Below, piece by piece: positions 18,853 through 27,219 of a stretch of DNA of 64,000 nt (positions within the stretch are counted from its first letter, which is position 1; every line of letters starts with the position of its first letter). The translations under genes and the position numbers were made by a program. Source of the stretch: Gemmatimonadota bacterium (GTDB lineage: Bacteria > Gemmatimonadota > Gemmatimonadetes > Gemmatimonadales > Gemmatimonadaceae); assembly GCA_021299375.1 (NCBI GenBank), contig JAJTGR010000003.1, positions 35,036 to 99,035 on the forward strand, read 5' to 3'. Below the pieces are notes generated by a model. That model was not told the DNA's origin. It saw only the letters and a list, made by a program, of their open reading frames with translations, and did no database searches.

Positions 18853-20163
18853 TCAGTACAGCATCATCAGCGGGGACTCCAACAGCTGCTTCACCGTCTG
18901 AAGGAACCTCGCACCGACGGCACCGTCAATGATGCGATGGTCGCAGCTCATGGTAACGCGCATGCGCTGCCGCGGTACGAACTGGCCATGCTCCCAGACC
19001 GGCTTGGTCTCGGTGCCACCCACCGCCAGGATGGCGGCCTCTGGCGGGTTGATGATGGCCGTGAACTGGTCGATGCCGAACATGCCGAGGTTGGAGACAC
19101 TGAATGTGCCCCCCGTGAACTCGGCCGGCTGCAGCTTGCGTTCGCGGGCCCGCCGGGCCAGCTCGCGGGCTTCCGTCCCGATGGCGCCAAGCCCCTTGAG
19201 GTGCGCATCGCGGATGACGGGCACGATCAGGCCGTCATCGGTGGCGACCGCCATACCCACATGCGCGGCGCTGAAGTAGCGGATGCTGTCCCCCATCCAG
19301 TGCGCGTTGCACTCCGGATGGCGTGTGAGCGCGATGGCGACCGCCTTGATGACGATGTCGTTGACCGAGACCTTGAAGGCGTCGCCGGCGGCCACCATCT
19401 GCTCGCGCAGCTTTGCCACGTTCGTCATGTCGATTTCCGACGTGAGATAGAACGTGGGGACGGGGCCGATCGACTCGCCCAGGCGACGGGCAATCGTCTT
19501 GCGCATCTGGGTGAGCGCGACGTCCTTGTACGCGCCGTCGATCTGCATGGCGGTGGCGACGGCGGTGGGCTTCGCAACGCTCGAGGCCGACGCGGTCGCC
19601 GGTGCCGCCGCAGGCACCGGGGCGGCAGACGCCGCCGCCTCGATGTCGCGCAGGATCACACGACCGCCGGGGCCTGTGCCTCGAATGGCCGCGAGGTTCA
19701 GCCCCTTTTCGGCCGCCAGGCGCCGGGCCAGCGGAGAGGAGCGCGGCGGTCCCTCCGTTCCCACCGTCACTCCGAGGCCTCCGACGGGCTGGCCCGACGG
19801 ACTTGCCGCGGCCGCCGTCGCCTCCGGCACGGGTGTGGTTGCGGTCGTTACGGCCTCGGCTGACGGCGCGAAGGCACTCGCTCCGCCGCCCGCCGCCGCG
19901 CCGGTGAGCGCCGCAATGTCCTCATCCGCCGCCGCGATCACGCCGATCACCGCGCCCACGGCACTCGTGGAGCCTTCCTCGACGAGCCGCGCGCGCAGCA
20001 CACCGTCGCCGCGTGCCACGAGCTCCATGATCGCCTTGTCGGTCTCCACCTCGGCGAGCGTGTCACCGTTCTTCACGGCATCGCCGACGTTCTTGAACCA
20101 CTTCACCAGGCGTCCCTCCTCCATCGTCGGGGAGAGCGCCTCCATCATCACCTTGGTCGCCAT
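18853..20163 (-). CDS. pdhC: Pyruvate dehydrogenase E2, dihydrolipoamide acetyltransferase
   Basis: E2 forms the core of the PDH complex and passes the acetyl group from E1 to CoA. The 436 residues contain one lipoyl domain with the acceptor Lys43 in ETDKAIMEL, an Ala/Pro-rich linker (about 85-135), a peripheral subunit-binding domain (SPLARRLAAEKGLNLAAI... GTGPGGRVILRDI, about 142-178), a second Ala/Pro linker and the catalytic domain with HRIIDG (His409, Asp413) near the C-terminus. Twelve bp separate it from pdhB. Its lipoyl lysine is the target of the LipB/LipA pair also encoded here. Confidence 0.95.
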   Translation of the reverse strand: MATKVMMEALSPTMEEGRLVKWFKNVGDAVKNGDTLAEVETDKAIMELVARGDGVLRARLVEEGSTSAVGAVIGVIAAADEDIAALTGAAAGGGASAFAPSAEAVTTATTPVPEATAAAASPSGQPVGGLGVTVGTEGPPRSSPLARRLAAEKGLNLAAIRGTGPGGRVILRDIEAAASAAPVPAAAPATASASSVAKPTAVATAMQIDGAYKDVALTQMRKTIARRLGESIGPVPTFYLTSEIDMTNVAKLREQMVAAGDAFKVSVNDIVIKAVAIALTRHPECNAHWMGDSIRYFSAAHVGMAVATDDGLIVPVIRDAHLKGLGAIGTEARELARRARERKLQPAEFTGGTFSVSNLGMFGIDQFTAIINPPEAAILAVGGTETKPVWEHGQFVPRQRMRVTMSCDHRIIDGAVGARFLQTVKQLLESPLMMLY

Positions 20164-20174
20164 GGGTCGCCTGG

Positions 20175-21155
20175 TCAGTCGAGGTAGAGAACCTGTTTCA
20201 CCGCCGCGATCGTCTTCGGGACGTCGGGCTTGGCGGCCTTCTCAAGGCTCTTGGTGTACGGCATCGGCGCGTCGGCCTGATGCACGCGCAGCACCGGGGC
20301 ATCGAGATGATCGAAGCAGTGGCGCTGCACGTAATCCACCACCTGAGCCCCCACGCCGCACAGCTCCCACCCTTCTTCCACCACCACCGCCCGGTTGGTC
20401 TTGCGCACCGACGCCGTGATCGCGTCGACGTCCATGGGGCGGATGGTGCGCAGGTCCACGACGTCGCAGCGGATGCCTTCCTTGGCCAGCTGGTCGGCGG
20501 CCTGCATGGCCACCAGCACCATCTTGCCGTGCGTGATGAGCGTGCAGTGATCGCCCTCGCGCTTGAGGTCGGCCGTGCCGAGGGGAATGACGTACTCGTC
20601 CTCGGGGACCTCCCCCTTGGTGTTGTACAGCATCTCCCCCTCGAGGAAGCACACCGGGTTGTCGTCGCGGATGGCCGCCTTGAGCAGCCCCTTGGCATCG
20701 TACGGCGTGCCCGGCGCCACCACCTTGAGGCCGGGGATGTGCGCGAGCCAGGATTCCCAGGCCTGCGAGTGCTGCGCCGCAAGCTGCAGCGCCGCGCCGT
20801 TGGGGCCGCGGAACACCATCGGCATCGGGAACTGTCCGCCGGACATGTACAGCATCTTGGCGGCGGCGTTCACCACCTGATCGAGGGCAAGCAGCGCGAA
20901 GTTCCAGGTCATGAACTCGATGATCGGGCGGAGGCCCGCCATCGCGGCGCCGACGCCCACACCGGCAAATCCCAGCTCGGTGATGGGCGTGTCCACCACG
21001 CGCATCTCACCGAACTCCTGCAGCAGCCCCTTCGACACCTTGTAGGCGCCCTGGTAGACGGCGACCTCCTCGCCCATGAGGAAGACGCGGTCGTCGCGGT
21101 GCATCTCTTCGCGGAGCGCCTGATTGAGGGCGTCGCGGTACGTAATGATGGCCAT
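20175..21155 (-). CDS. pdhB: Pyruvate dehydrogenase E1 beta subunit
   Basis: This 326-residue protein has the E1-beta pattern: MAIITYRDALNQALREEM at the start, the thiamine-site GEEVAVYQGAYKVSKGL, VVDTPITELGFAGVGVGAAM and the C-terminal transketolase domain ending in KTIAAVKQVLYLD. It pairs with PdhA to decarboxylate pyruvate. It starts 8 bp after the pdhA stop and is followed by pdhC after 12 bp, forming a compact pdhA-pdhB-pdhC operon. A branched-chain ketoacid substrate cannot be ruled out, but adjacency to lipA and lpdA and the single lipoyl domain of E2 favour pyruvate. Confidence 0.93.
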   Translation of the reverse strand: MAIITYRDALNQALREEMHRDDRVFLMGEEVAVYQGAYKVSKGLLQEFGEMRVVDTPITELGFAGVGVGAAMAGLRPIIEFMTWNFALLALDQVVNAAAKMLYMSGGQFPMPMVFRGPNGAALQLAAQHSQAWESWLAHIPGLKVVAPGTPYDAKGLLKAAIRDDNPVCFLEGEMLYNTKGEVPEDEYVIPLGTADLKREGDHCTLITHGKMVLVAMQAADQLAKEGIRCDVVDLRTIRPMDVDAITASVRKTNRAVVVEEGWELCGVGAQVVDYVQRHCFDHLDAPVLRVHQADAPMPYTKSLEKAAKPDVPKTIAAVKQVLYLD

Positions 21156-21163
21156 CGGGGGGC

Positions 21164-22183
21164 TCAGCTCGCGGTCTCGACGAGGACGTCTTCCAGGAGC
21201 GCCTCGAGCGGCAACTCCGGACTGGCTTCTGCGAAGTCGATGCTGTCCTGCACGAGTTGCTTGATCTGGTCGTCCATGGCCGCGATGTCAGCGGCGGTGA
21301 TCTCGCCGGCATCTTCCATGCGCTGCCGGTGCAAGGCGATGGGGTCGCGCTTGAGGTACTGCTCGAGCTCCTCCTTGGTGCGGTACGTGCCGCTCACCGC
21401 ATCCGACATGGAGTGGCCCATGAAGCGATAGGTGCGGATCTCGAGCAGCGTCGGTGTGCCGTCCTGGCGGGCTCGGGCGATCGCCTCGCCGGCGGCCTGC
21501 CGCACCGCCAGCACATCCTGGCCGTCGACGACGTCGCGCGGCATGTCGTACGAGGCGCCGCGCTTGTAGATGTCGTGAATGGCCGAGGCCCGCTCGAGGG
21601 CAGTACCCATACCGTAGCGGTTGTTCTCGATGACGAACAGGCAGGGAAGCTTCCAGAGCGCCGCCATGTTGAGCGCCTCGTGGAACGCCCCGTTGTTCAC
21701 CGCGGCCTCGCCCATGAAGCACACAATGACCTGGTCGCCGCCGCGATACCTGATGGCGAACCCCACACCGGCCGCGATGGGGATGTGGCCTCCGACGATG
21801 CCGTGCCCGCCGAGGAAACCGAGCTGCTTGTCGAACATGTGCATCGAGCCGCCCTTGCCCTTCGCGCAGCCGTCCTGGCGCCCGAAGAGCTCCGCCATCA
21901 CGGCCCGTGGCGACATGCCGCGCGCCAGCGCCTGCCCGTGATCACGATACGTGGTGATGATGTAGTCGTCGGGGCGAAGCTGGGAGATGATCCCGGTGGA
22001 GACCGCCTCCTGGCCGATGTACAGGTGGCAGAAGCCGCCGATGCGGCCGATGGCGTACATCTCGGCGCAGCGTTCCTCGAAGCGTCGCTGCAGCAGCATC
22101 GAGTAAAGCAGTTCGCGGTGGAGCGCGGCGGACGTTTCCGCTTTCACGGGCACCGGCAGGTCAGATTTCTTCTTCGGAGGCAT
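21164..22183 (-). CDS. pdhA: Pyruvate dehydrogenase E1 alpha subunit
   Basis: The 339-residue subunit binds thiamine diphosphate with PdhB. Visible features are the substrate-channel region GGFCHLYIGQEAVSTG, YRDHGQALARGMSP, GKGGSMHMF and the phosphate/Mg-binding segment MGEAAVNNGAFHEALNMAALWKLP ending in VIENNRYGMGT. The usual GDGA of this segment reads GEAA. The phosphorylation-loop region YRFMGHSMSD is present. I start at the ATG (MPPKKKSD); a GTG 36 bp upstream (22219) would add 12 residues. It is the first gene of the pdh operon, 60 bp after lipA. Confidence 0.92.
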   Translation of the reverse strand: MPPKKKSDLPVPVKAETSAALHRELLYSMLLQRRFEERCAEMYAIGRIGGFCHLYIGQEAVSTGIISQLRPDDYIITTYRDHGQALARGMSPRAVMAELFGRQDGCAKGKGGSMHMFDKQLGFLGGHGIVGGHIPIAAGVGFAIRYRGGDQVIVCFMGEAAVNNGAFHEALNMAALWKLPCLFVIENNRYGMGTALERASAIHDIYKRGASYDMPRDVVDGQDVLAVRQAAGEAIARARQDGTPTLLEIRTYRFMGHSMSDAVSGTYRTKEELEQYLKRDPIALHRQRMEDAGEITAADIAAMDDQIKQLVQDSIDFAEASPELPLEALLEDVLVETAS

Positions 22184-22243
22184 CAAGGCGACAGTGGGGA
22201 GTGTCGGACGCACCGTCACACGGACGGCGAACGGCGGGTGGGA

Positions 22244-23155
22244 TCAGGCCAGGGCGGCGGCCTGGACCTGCTCCCAGGCGTGGTACGAGGAGCGGACCAG
22301 CGGGCCGCTCTCGACATGCTTGAAGCCCATCTGCATGCCGATGTCATAGAGCGAGCGGAACTCCTCGGGGGTGACGTACCGATCGAGTTCGATGTGGGCG
22401 TCGGAGGGGCGCAGGTACTGGCCGAGCGTGAGGATGTCCACGTCCACTGCGCGCAGGTCCTTCATGACCTCCACCACTTCCTCATTAGTCTCCCCGAGGC
22501 CGAGGATGATGCCGGTCTTGGTGGGGATGCCGGGGGCGAGGCGCTTGGCAATGCGGAAGATCTCCAGTACCCGCTCGTACCGGCCGCCGGGGCGCGCCTT
22601 CTTGAACAGGCGGGGGACCGTCTCGGTGTTGTGGTTGTAGATCTCCGGCCGCGCCTCGAGCACGGTGCGGATGGCGTCCTCGCTGCCCTGGAAGTCGGGC
22701 ACGAGCACCTCCACCGAGCAGTGGGGCAGGCGGGCGTGGATCTGCCGGATGGTCTCGGCAAAGATGTAGGCACCGAAGTCGGGCAGGTCGTCCCGGTCGA
22801 CCGAGGTGATGACCGCGTGCCGGAGGTTCATCTGGGCGATGGCTTCGCCCACCCGCATCGGCTCCTCGATGTCGTACTCCGGCGGGCGGCCATGGGCCAC
22901 GGCGCAGTACGCGCAGTTTCGTGTGCAGACGCTCCCGAGGATCATGAAGGTGGCGGTGCCGTGCTGCCAGCACTCGCCGATGTTGGGGCAGTGCGCCTCC
23001 TCGCAGACCGAGTGGAGCTTGAGCTCCCGCATGAGCTGCTTGAGGCGGATGTAGTTCTCCCCACCCGGCGCCTTCACCTTGAGCCACTGCGGCTTCCGTT
23101 CCGGCAGCGCGGTCCGGCGGTGACGCCCCATGATCTGCACCAACTGCTCAGCCAT
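22244..23155 (-). CDS. lipA: Lipoyl synthase (radical SAM)
   Basis: LipA inserts two sulfur atoms into the octanoyl chain bound to E2 or GcvH. It has both iron-sulfur clusters of the family: the auxiliary cluster CEEAHCPNIGEC and the radical SAM cluster CTRNCAYC, plus the C-terminal VRSSYHA segment with the serine ligand. The ATG at 23155 (MAEQLVQIMGRHRR) gives 303 residues, the normal length; a longer frame adds 22 residues without homology. It directly precedes pdhA, so the modifying enzyme and its substrate complex are co-expressed. A TTGCAG/GATATT pair with an 18-bp spacer upstream may be its promoter. Confidence 0.95.
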   Translation of the reverse strand: MAEQLVQIMGRHRRTALPERKPQWLKVKAPGGENYIRLKQLMRELKLHSVCEEAHCPNIGECWQHGTATFMILGSVCTRNCAYCAVAHGRPPEYDIEEPMRVGEAIAQMNLRHAVITSVDRDDLPDFGAYIFAETIRQIHARLPHCSVEVLVPDFQGSEDAIRTVLEARPEIYNHNTETVPRLFKKARPGGRYERVLEIFRIAKRLAPGIPTKTGIILGLGETNEEVVEVMKDLRAVDVDILTLGQYLRPSDAHIELDRYVTPEEFRSLYDIGMQMGFKHVESGPLVRSSYHAWEQVQAAALA

Positions 23156-23340
23156 ACCGTATCGGGGTTGAGGCCCCGGGGTGGTCCGGAGCGTGACGAG
23201 GGAACCTAGTCCGGTGCACAATATCCGGAAACGGCAGGATAACCTGCAAACGGCTTATAGCTAGAATTCCGCTCTGGTGGCGAAACTCCTGCCCAGGGTT
23301 AGCGTATGGAGCGGCGACCCTTTCTCGCGCTGAGGCGCTC

Positions 23341-23556
23341 ATGCTCCGCACTCTGTTTTCCGTTGGCGTCATCGCGCTGCTCGGTCTGGTCGCCCTGAAG
23401 CTGGTCTTCGGGCTGCTCGGACCGCTGGTGGCGCTGCTCTTCTGGCTGCTCGGCCTGGCGCTCAAGGTCCTGCTGATCGGCGCCGTGGTGTACTTCGTCA
23501 TCCGGGTGGTGAGTCCGGCGACAGCCGAGCGCATCGAGCGCGCGATTCGGCGATAG
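23341..23556 (+). CDS. Small two-helix inner-membrane protein, 71 aa
   Basis: The protein is almost entirely hydrophobic: a first helix about 4-24 (LFSVGVIALLGLVALKLVFG), a second about 27-57, and a short basic tail SPATAERIERAIRR. A TGAGG lies 7 bp before the ATG. It has the composition of a membrane-stress or PspC/DUF5670-like small protein but no recognisable family motif. It is divergent from lipA and convergent with the glycosyltransferase gene. Confidence 0.6.
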   Translation: MLRTLFSVGVIALLGLVALKLVFGLLGPLVALLFWLLGLALKVLLIGAVVYFVIRVVSPATAERIERAIRR

Positions 23557-23692
23557 CCCCCGCGTACCCGCCCGATCGCGAACGGACCACGCTTACCTCG
23601 GGAGGCCGGCAGAACGGGAGGCCGTGGGGAGCGCCTTGCGGGTCGCTCGGTGCCGCTTCCCCTTCTCCTCGTGTGGTCCGTTCCCGCCGACG

Positions 23693-25624
23693 CTAGTCCA
23701 CGGCGTCGGTCCTGTCGGCCGCCGAGCTGTCGCCCGAGTCGCCGTCACGCTCCCGATCGCGGCGGCCGCGCGACCGCCGCGCCCCGCCGCGACGGCCTCG
23801 CCGACCGCGCCGTCGTGACCGCGGAGCCCCGTCGGCCATGCTGTCGCTGCCCGCGACGTCGTGGTCTCGGTCGTCATCGCCGTCGTCATCTCGGTCGTCG
23901 TCGCCCACCGATTCGAACGCGACCGGTTCCCCGTCGATGTGTTCGCCGAAAGGATCGCGCAGGCGCGGCGCTGGGACGGTGACGGCCGCGGCCTGCTCAG
24001 TGGACTCCCCTTCGGTGCCGTCCTGCTCGCTTTCGCTGGCCGGGCCTTCGCCGGCGGTGCCTTCCCGTTTGCGCCGGCCACGACGCGAGCGCCGGTTTCG
24101 GCGTCGCTTGGTCGGGCGTTCTACGCCCGCCTCGCCTTCAGCCTCCGGGAGGGACTCGGCCTCTGCCTCGTCCTCGGGACCGGAGAGGCCACCGGCGTGC
24201 TCGACCACGTCCACGCCGGCGCTGCCTTCCGACTCGTCGCGAGGCAGCACGGCGTTCGCCTTGGCGCGGGGCGGCCGGGGCACAGTCTCCGGCACCGGAG
24301 CCTCCGCCGTTTCCTCGACCGCGCCCGCGTCGGCGGGCGGTCCCTCGGTGGCGTCGGCAGAAGGCCGGCTGCTGGCCATGCTGCCGAGGACACGGGAGAA
24401 CGGGTCTCGCTTGGGCGCCGGCGCGGCGAACGGATCGTCGAGCTGCATGGAGGCGTCGGCCGACGGGGAGCGCGGCTGATCACGCCGTGGCGCCGGGCGC
24501 GGCGCACCGGACCGTCTTTCGGCTCCCCGCGATTCGCTGCGGGAGCCCTTGGGTTCGGCACTGCGGGTGCCGTCGCGCTCCCGGCCACGCTCCGCCCGGG
24601 GCGGGCGTTCGCCACGCGGCAGCCGCTCCGGCGATTCCTTTGCCGACGCCAGGCGCTCGCGCGGCTCCTGTGGCTCACGCGCTTCCCGCTCCCGCTCACG
24701 GCCGCGCCGCCGTTCGCGATCCCGACGGGCGTCAGAGGGATCGCCCTCGAGGCCGCGGGAGCCGTCGCGGTCCCGCACCTTCTCACGAATCCGCTCCACC
24801 GACAGCGGCTCCGTCTCCTCGCGGCGGCGTCCCCCGCTCCGCGGCCCCTTCCGCTCCGGCTCCGCCGTTGCGTCCGGCGCCGAACCGGCGACGGCGCGCC
24901 GCCCACGAGCGCCCCATGCCCACTTGAGGGCGCTCAGGGCATCGCGCATGGCAACCCGACGGGTCTCGCGCATGCGCACCCCGTAGGTGGGTTCGAGGGG
25001 AACCGACTCCACACGCCGAGCATGCGGTACGAGCCGCAGCAGCAGGTCGGCATTGGCCGTCCAGCTGTCGCCGCGCACGAACGGTTCGCTGCCGGCCGTG
25101 CGCAGCGCTTCCCGCAGGGCGGAGATGCGCACCAGACGCATCGAGGCCGTCATGTCGCGCACCCCCTCGACGCGCACGAACGGGCGCATGGCCCACTGTG
25201 CTCCCGTGAAGAGCCGCCGCACGGCGGTTGGCGCATCGGCGACGACCATGCGCTCACCAACCACCAGGTCGGCCCCGCCCTCGAAACGCCGAGCGAACTC
25301 GGGGACCATACCCGGCGGGTCGGTGAAATCGCCCTGCAGGAGCAGCACCGCGTCGCGACGCGGGTAGCGCGTGAGGCCGGCCACGTGGGTCAGCAGGGCG
25401 TTGACGGCGCCGGCGTACCCCAGATGCGTGGTCCCGCGCCGCACCGTGACGGGCATGGCCCGCTCGTACTGTTCGGCCACGGCCGCCGTCTCGTCCGTGC
25501 TCGCGTCGTCGTACACCACGACTTCGTACTCGCGCGGGAACTCGGCGAGCACCGTCCGAAGCCGCCAGAGCAGGACGCCGATGGTGGCGACCTCGTTGTG
25601 CGCGGGAATGGCGAGGTAAAGCAC
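23693..25624 (-). CDS. Family 2 glycosyltransferase with a long charged disordered tail, 643 aa
   Basis: Starting at the GTG at 25624 the protein begins directly in a GT-A fold: LYLAIPAHNEVATIGVLL, VVYDDASTDET (nucleotide-sugar site, about 37-46), LLLQGDFTDPP (about 95-103, DxD equivalent) and RDMTASMRLVR. The catalytic part ends about residue 230. It resembles polyprenyl-phosphate or cell-surface glycan transferases, though no membrane helix follows. The remaining about 400 residues are low complexity, rich in Arg, Glu, Asp, Ser and Pro, with RRRNRRSRRGRRKR and RRRGRRGRRGG clusters typical of nucleic-acid-binding tails. A TATTAT about 65 bp before the start is a good -10 box. Whether enzyme and tail work together is unknown. 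Confidence 0.75.
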   Translation of the reverse strand: MLYLAIPAHNEVATIGVLLWRLRTVLAEFPREYEVVVYDDASTDETAAVAEQYERAMPVTVRRGTTHLGYAGAVNALLTHVAGLTRYPRRDAVLLLQGDFTDPPGMVPEFARRFEGGADLVVGERMVVADAPTAVRRLFTGAQWAMRPFVRVEGVRDMTASMRLVRISALREALRTAGSEPFVRGDSWTANADLLLRLVPHARRVESVPLEPTYGVRMRETRRVAMRDALSALKWAWGARGRRAVAGSAPDATAEPERKGPRSGGRRREETEPLSVERIREKVRDRDGSRGLEGDPSDARRDRERRRGREREREAREPQEPRERLASAKESPERLPRGERPPRAERGRERDGTRSAEPKGSRSESRGAERRSGAPRPAPRRDQPRSPSADASMQLDDPFAAPAPKRDPFSRVLGSMASSRPSADATEGPPADAGAVEETAEAPVPETVPRPPRAKANAVLPRDESEGSAGVDVVEHAGGLSGPEDEAEAESLPEAEGEAGVERPTKRRRNRRSRRGRRKREGTAGEGPASESEQDGTEGESTEQAAAVTVPAPRLRDPFGEHIDGEPVAFESVGDDDRDDDGDDDRDHDVAGSDSMADGAPRSRRRGRRGRRGGARRSRGRRDRERDGDSGDSSAADRTDAVD

Positions 25625-25808
25625 GGGAACCGGAGAGGGGACGAACGGGCCAGCGGCGAGAAAACACTGGCGGTCTGGTGTGCGTCCGATAATAACAGAG
25701 AAGTCCCGCCAGCGGTGGCCGTGCACCGGTGCCCCCGGTCCGGTGTACAGGAGGCATGGACAGGCACCGGGACTGGCGGCAGGAACCCCTGACCTCGGAG
25801 GATGCTGC

Positions 25809-26522
25809 ATGATTCTCGCGAACACGCGCGCCCGACTGAACCGGGAGGATGCGCAACTGGTGGTCCGGCTGGTAGCTCGTGGCTCGAGCCGCGCCATCGC
25901 CTCGGCCGAGGATACCTTGGCCGATCAGGGGCTCGATCCGCTGCTCGACGATCCCGCGCTGCTGGAGGGGCTGTTGTCGGCGCGGCAGGGGGCACACGCG
26001 TCGTGGCCGCTGTTCAGCTACGTCGTGGTGCGACACGCCTTGCGTCAGTCGGGTGAGGAGGACCCGGTGATCGCCGACTACGTGGCCTCGATCCTGCTGC
26101 ATTTCGGCCTGCGCCAGCGGGCGCGGCAACTGGGCGCCCATGACGATGCCACCTACGATACGCTGGCCTCGCTGGGCAACGAACTCGAGGGAGGGGATGC
26201 CTCCCGGGCGTTTCTGGCGCGGGCGCACCTGGGCAACTATGCCCTGTGGTTGAGCGGACTGTTCCCGGATCACATCGAGCAGCGCCGCTGGCGGAAGGGC
26301 GGCCCCGATCTGGGCTACTTTGAGGCCATGGGGCAGCGTGGATTTCGCCTTGCCGCCGATCACCGTCTCGCGAACGAGCATGGGCTGGCTCCGCTCTTTG
26401 CCGCCGCTGCCGAGCGCTTCCCGACGCTGCGAGTGGCGCTCAATCGCGTCAGCGACCGGCTGCTCTTCCCGCATGTGCACACGCCCGAGCGCCTGATGCG
26501 GCAGGTGCGGGACATGACCTGA
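25809..26522 (+). CDS. Unrecognised soluble protein, 237 aa
   Basis: GGAGG (25797-25801) lies 7 bp before the ATG at 25809, which fixes this start over an upstream frame. The protein is mainly alpha-helical and Ala/Leu/Arg rich, with no signal peptide, membrane segment or motif I know. One stretch (LASLGNELEGGDASRAFLARAHLGNYALWLSGLF) looks like part of a helical repeat. It is divergent from the glycosyltransferase gene and separated from the next forward gene by a 13-bp tandem repeat. Confidence 0.7.
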   Translation: MILANTRARLNREDAQLVVRLVARGSSRAIASAEDTLADQGLDPLLDDPALLEGLLSARQGAHASWPLFSYVVVRHALRQSGEEDPVIADYVASILLHFGLRQRARQLGAHDDATYDTLASLGNELEGGDASRAFLARAHLGNYALWLSGLFPDHIEQRRWRKGGPDLGYFEAMGQRGFRLAADHRLANEHGLAPLFAAAAERFPTLRVALNRVSDRLLFPHVHTPERLMRQVRDMT

Positions 26523-26537
26523 CGCGGACGGGCCACT

Positions 26538-26615
26538 CGCTGGGGCTGCCCGCTGGGGCTGCCCGCTGGGGCTGCCCGCTGGGGCTACCCGCTGGGGCTA
26601 CCCGCTGGGGCTGCC
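26538..26615. repeat. 13-bp tandem repeat, six copies
   Basis: Six consecutive copies of CGCTGGGGCTGCC fill 78 bp, starting 16 bp after the upstream stop. Copies 4 and 5 carry CTACC in place of CTGCC, the only difference. No copy overlaps a coding region, and the promoter box of the next gene starts 24 bp further on. Confidence 0.9.
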
Positions 26616-26639
26616 GTTCCCGTGGGCAGCGTGGCTCCC

Positions 26640-26645
26640 TAGCTT
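26640..26645 (+). promoter_or_regulatory. Candidate leaderless -10 box for the coiled-coil gene
   Basis: TAGCTT ends 7 bp before the ATG at 26653, just after the 13-bp tandem repeat. No ribosome binding site is possible in the gap. Confidence 0.4.
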
Positions 26646-26652
26646 ACCGCGC

Positions 26653-27219
26653 ATGTTCGACGATCTCCGCGACAGTCTGCGCGCCGTTGCCGGCCGCCTC
26701 GACCCCGACGAGCGCCGCCGCATGGCGTCGGGCATGCGGGACGCGCTTGTCCACGCCAAGCTGGCGCTGCAGGACGTGCGGAGCGGTCTGGCACAGACGG
26801 CGGCGCGCCTTGCGGCCGAGCAGCAGGAACTCGACACCGTCCGGCGGCGGCAGGCACTGGCGGCGCAGGTGGACGACCACGAAACGGTGGCGATTGCGGA
26901 ACGCTTTGCGGCCCAGCATGCCGAGCGGGTGGCGATGCTCGAGACCAAGCGCCTCGCCCAGCAGCAGGAACTGACGCTGGCCGAGCGTGAGTACGACGAG
27001 ATGGCGGCCGAGCTGCGCCGCGTGGCGTCCGGCATGGCGCCCGACGCCGTGTCGCCTGAGGCGGCGGCCGCGCGCGAGGTGGACGCCCTGCTCGCCGATG
27101 CGCCCGTTGACGGACGCGATGTGCACGAGGGCCCGCCGTCCTCGCGCCGTTCGCGGGCGGAGCGCGAAGCCGATGCCGACGCCCGCCTGGCCGATCTCAA
27201 GCGCCGACTCGGCAAATGA
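26653..27219 (+). CDS. Coiled-coil protein of unknown function, 188 aa
   Basis: Nearly the whole chain has heptad-like coiled-coil character, rich in Ala, Arg, Glu and Gln (LAAEQQELDTVRRRQALAAQ, LETKRLAQQQELTLAERE), loosely like a PspA/hemolysin-type helical protein. It has no signal or membrane segment and ends in RSRAEREADADARLADLKRR. TAGCTT lies 7 bp before the ATG, suggesting a leaderless message. Its stop overlaps the start of the outer-membrane protein gene by 4 bp (ATGA), so the two are translationally coupled. Confidence 0.72.
   Translation: MFDDLRDSLRAVAGRLDPDERRRMASGMRDALVHAKLALQDVRSGLAQTAARLAAEQQELDTVRRRQALAAQVDDHETVAIAERFAAQHAERVAMLETKRLAQQQELTLAEREYDEMAAELRRVASGMAPDAVSPEAAAAREVDALLADAPVDGRDVHEGPPSSRRSRAEREADADARLADLKRRLGK

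Noticed and set aside
23593..24081. Reverse frame of 162 residues at the end of the glycosyltransferase tail
   Set aside because: Shadow of the same low-complexity region in another frame; Thr/Arg-rich with no motif.
23861..25792. 643-residue forward frame antisense to the glycosyltransferase
   Set aside because: Arises from the Arg/Gly-coding bias of the tail; no domain seen on this strand.
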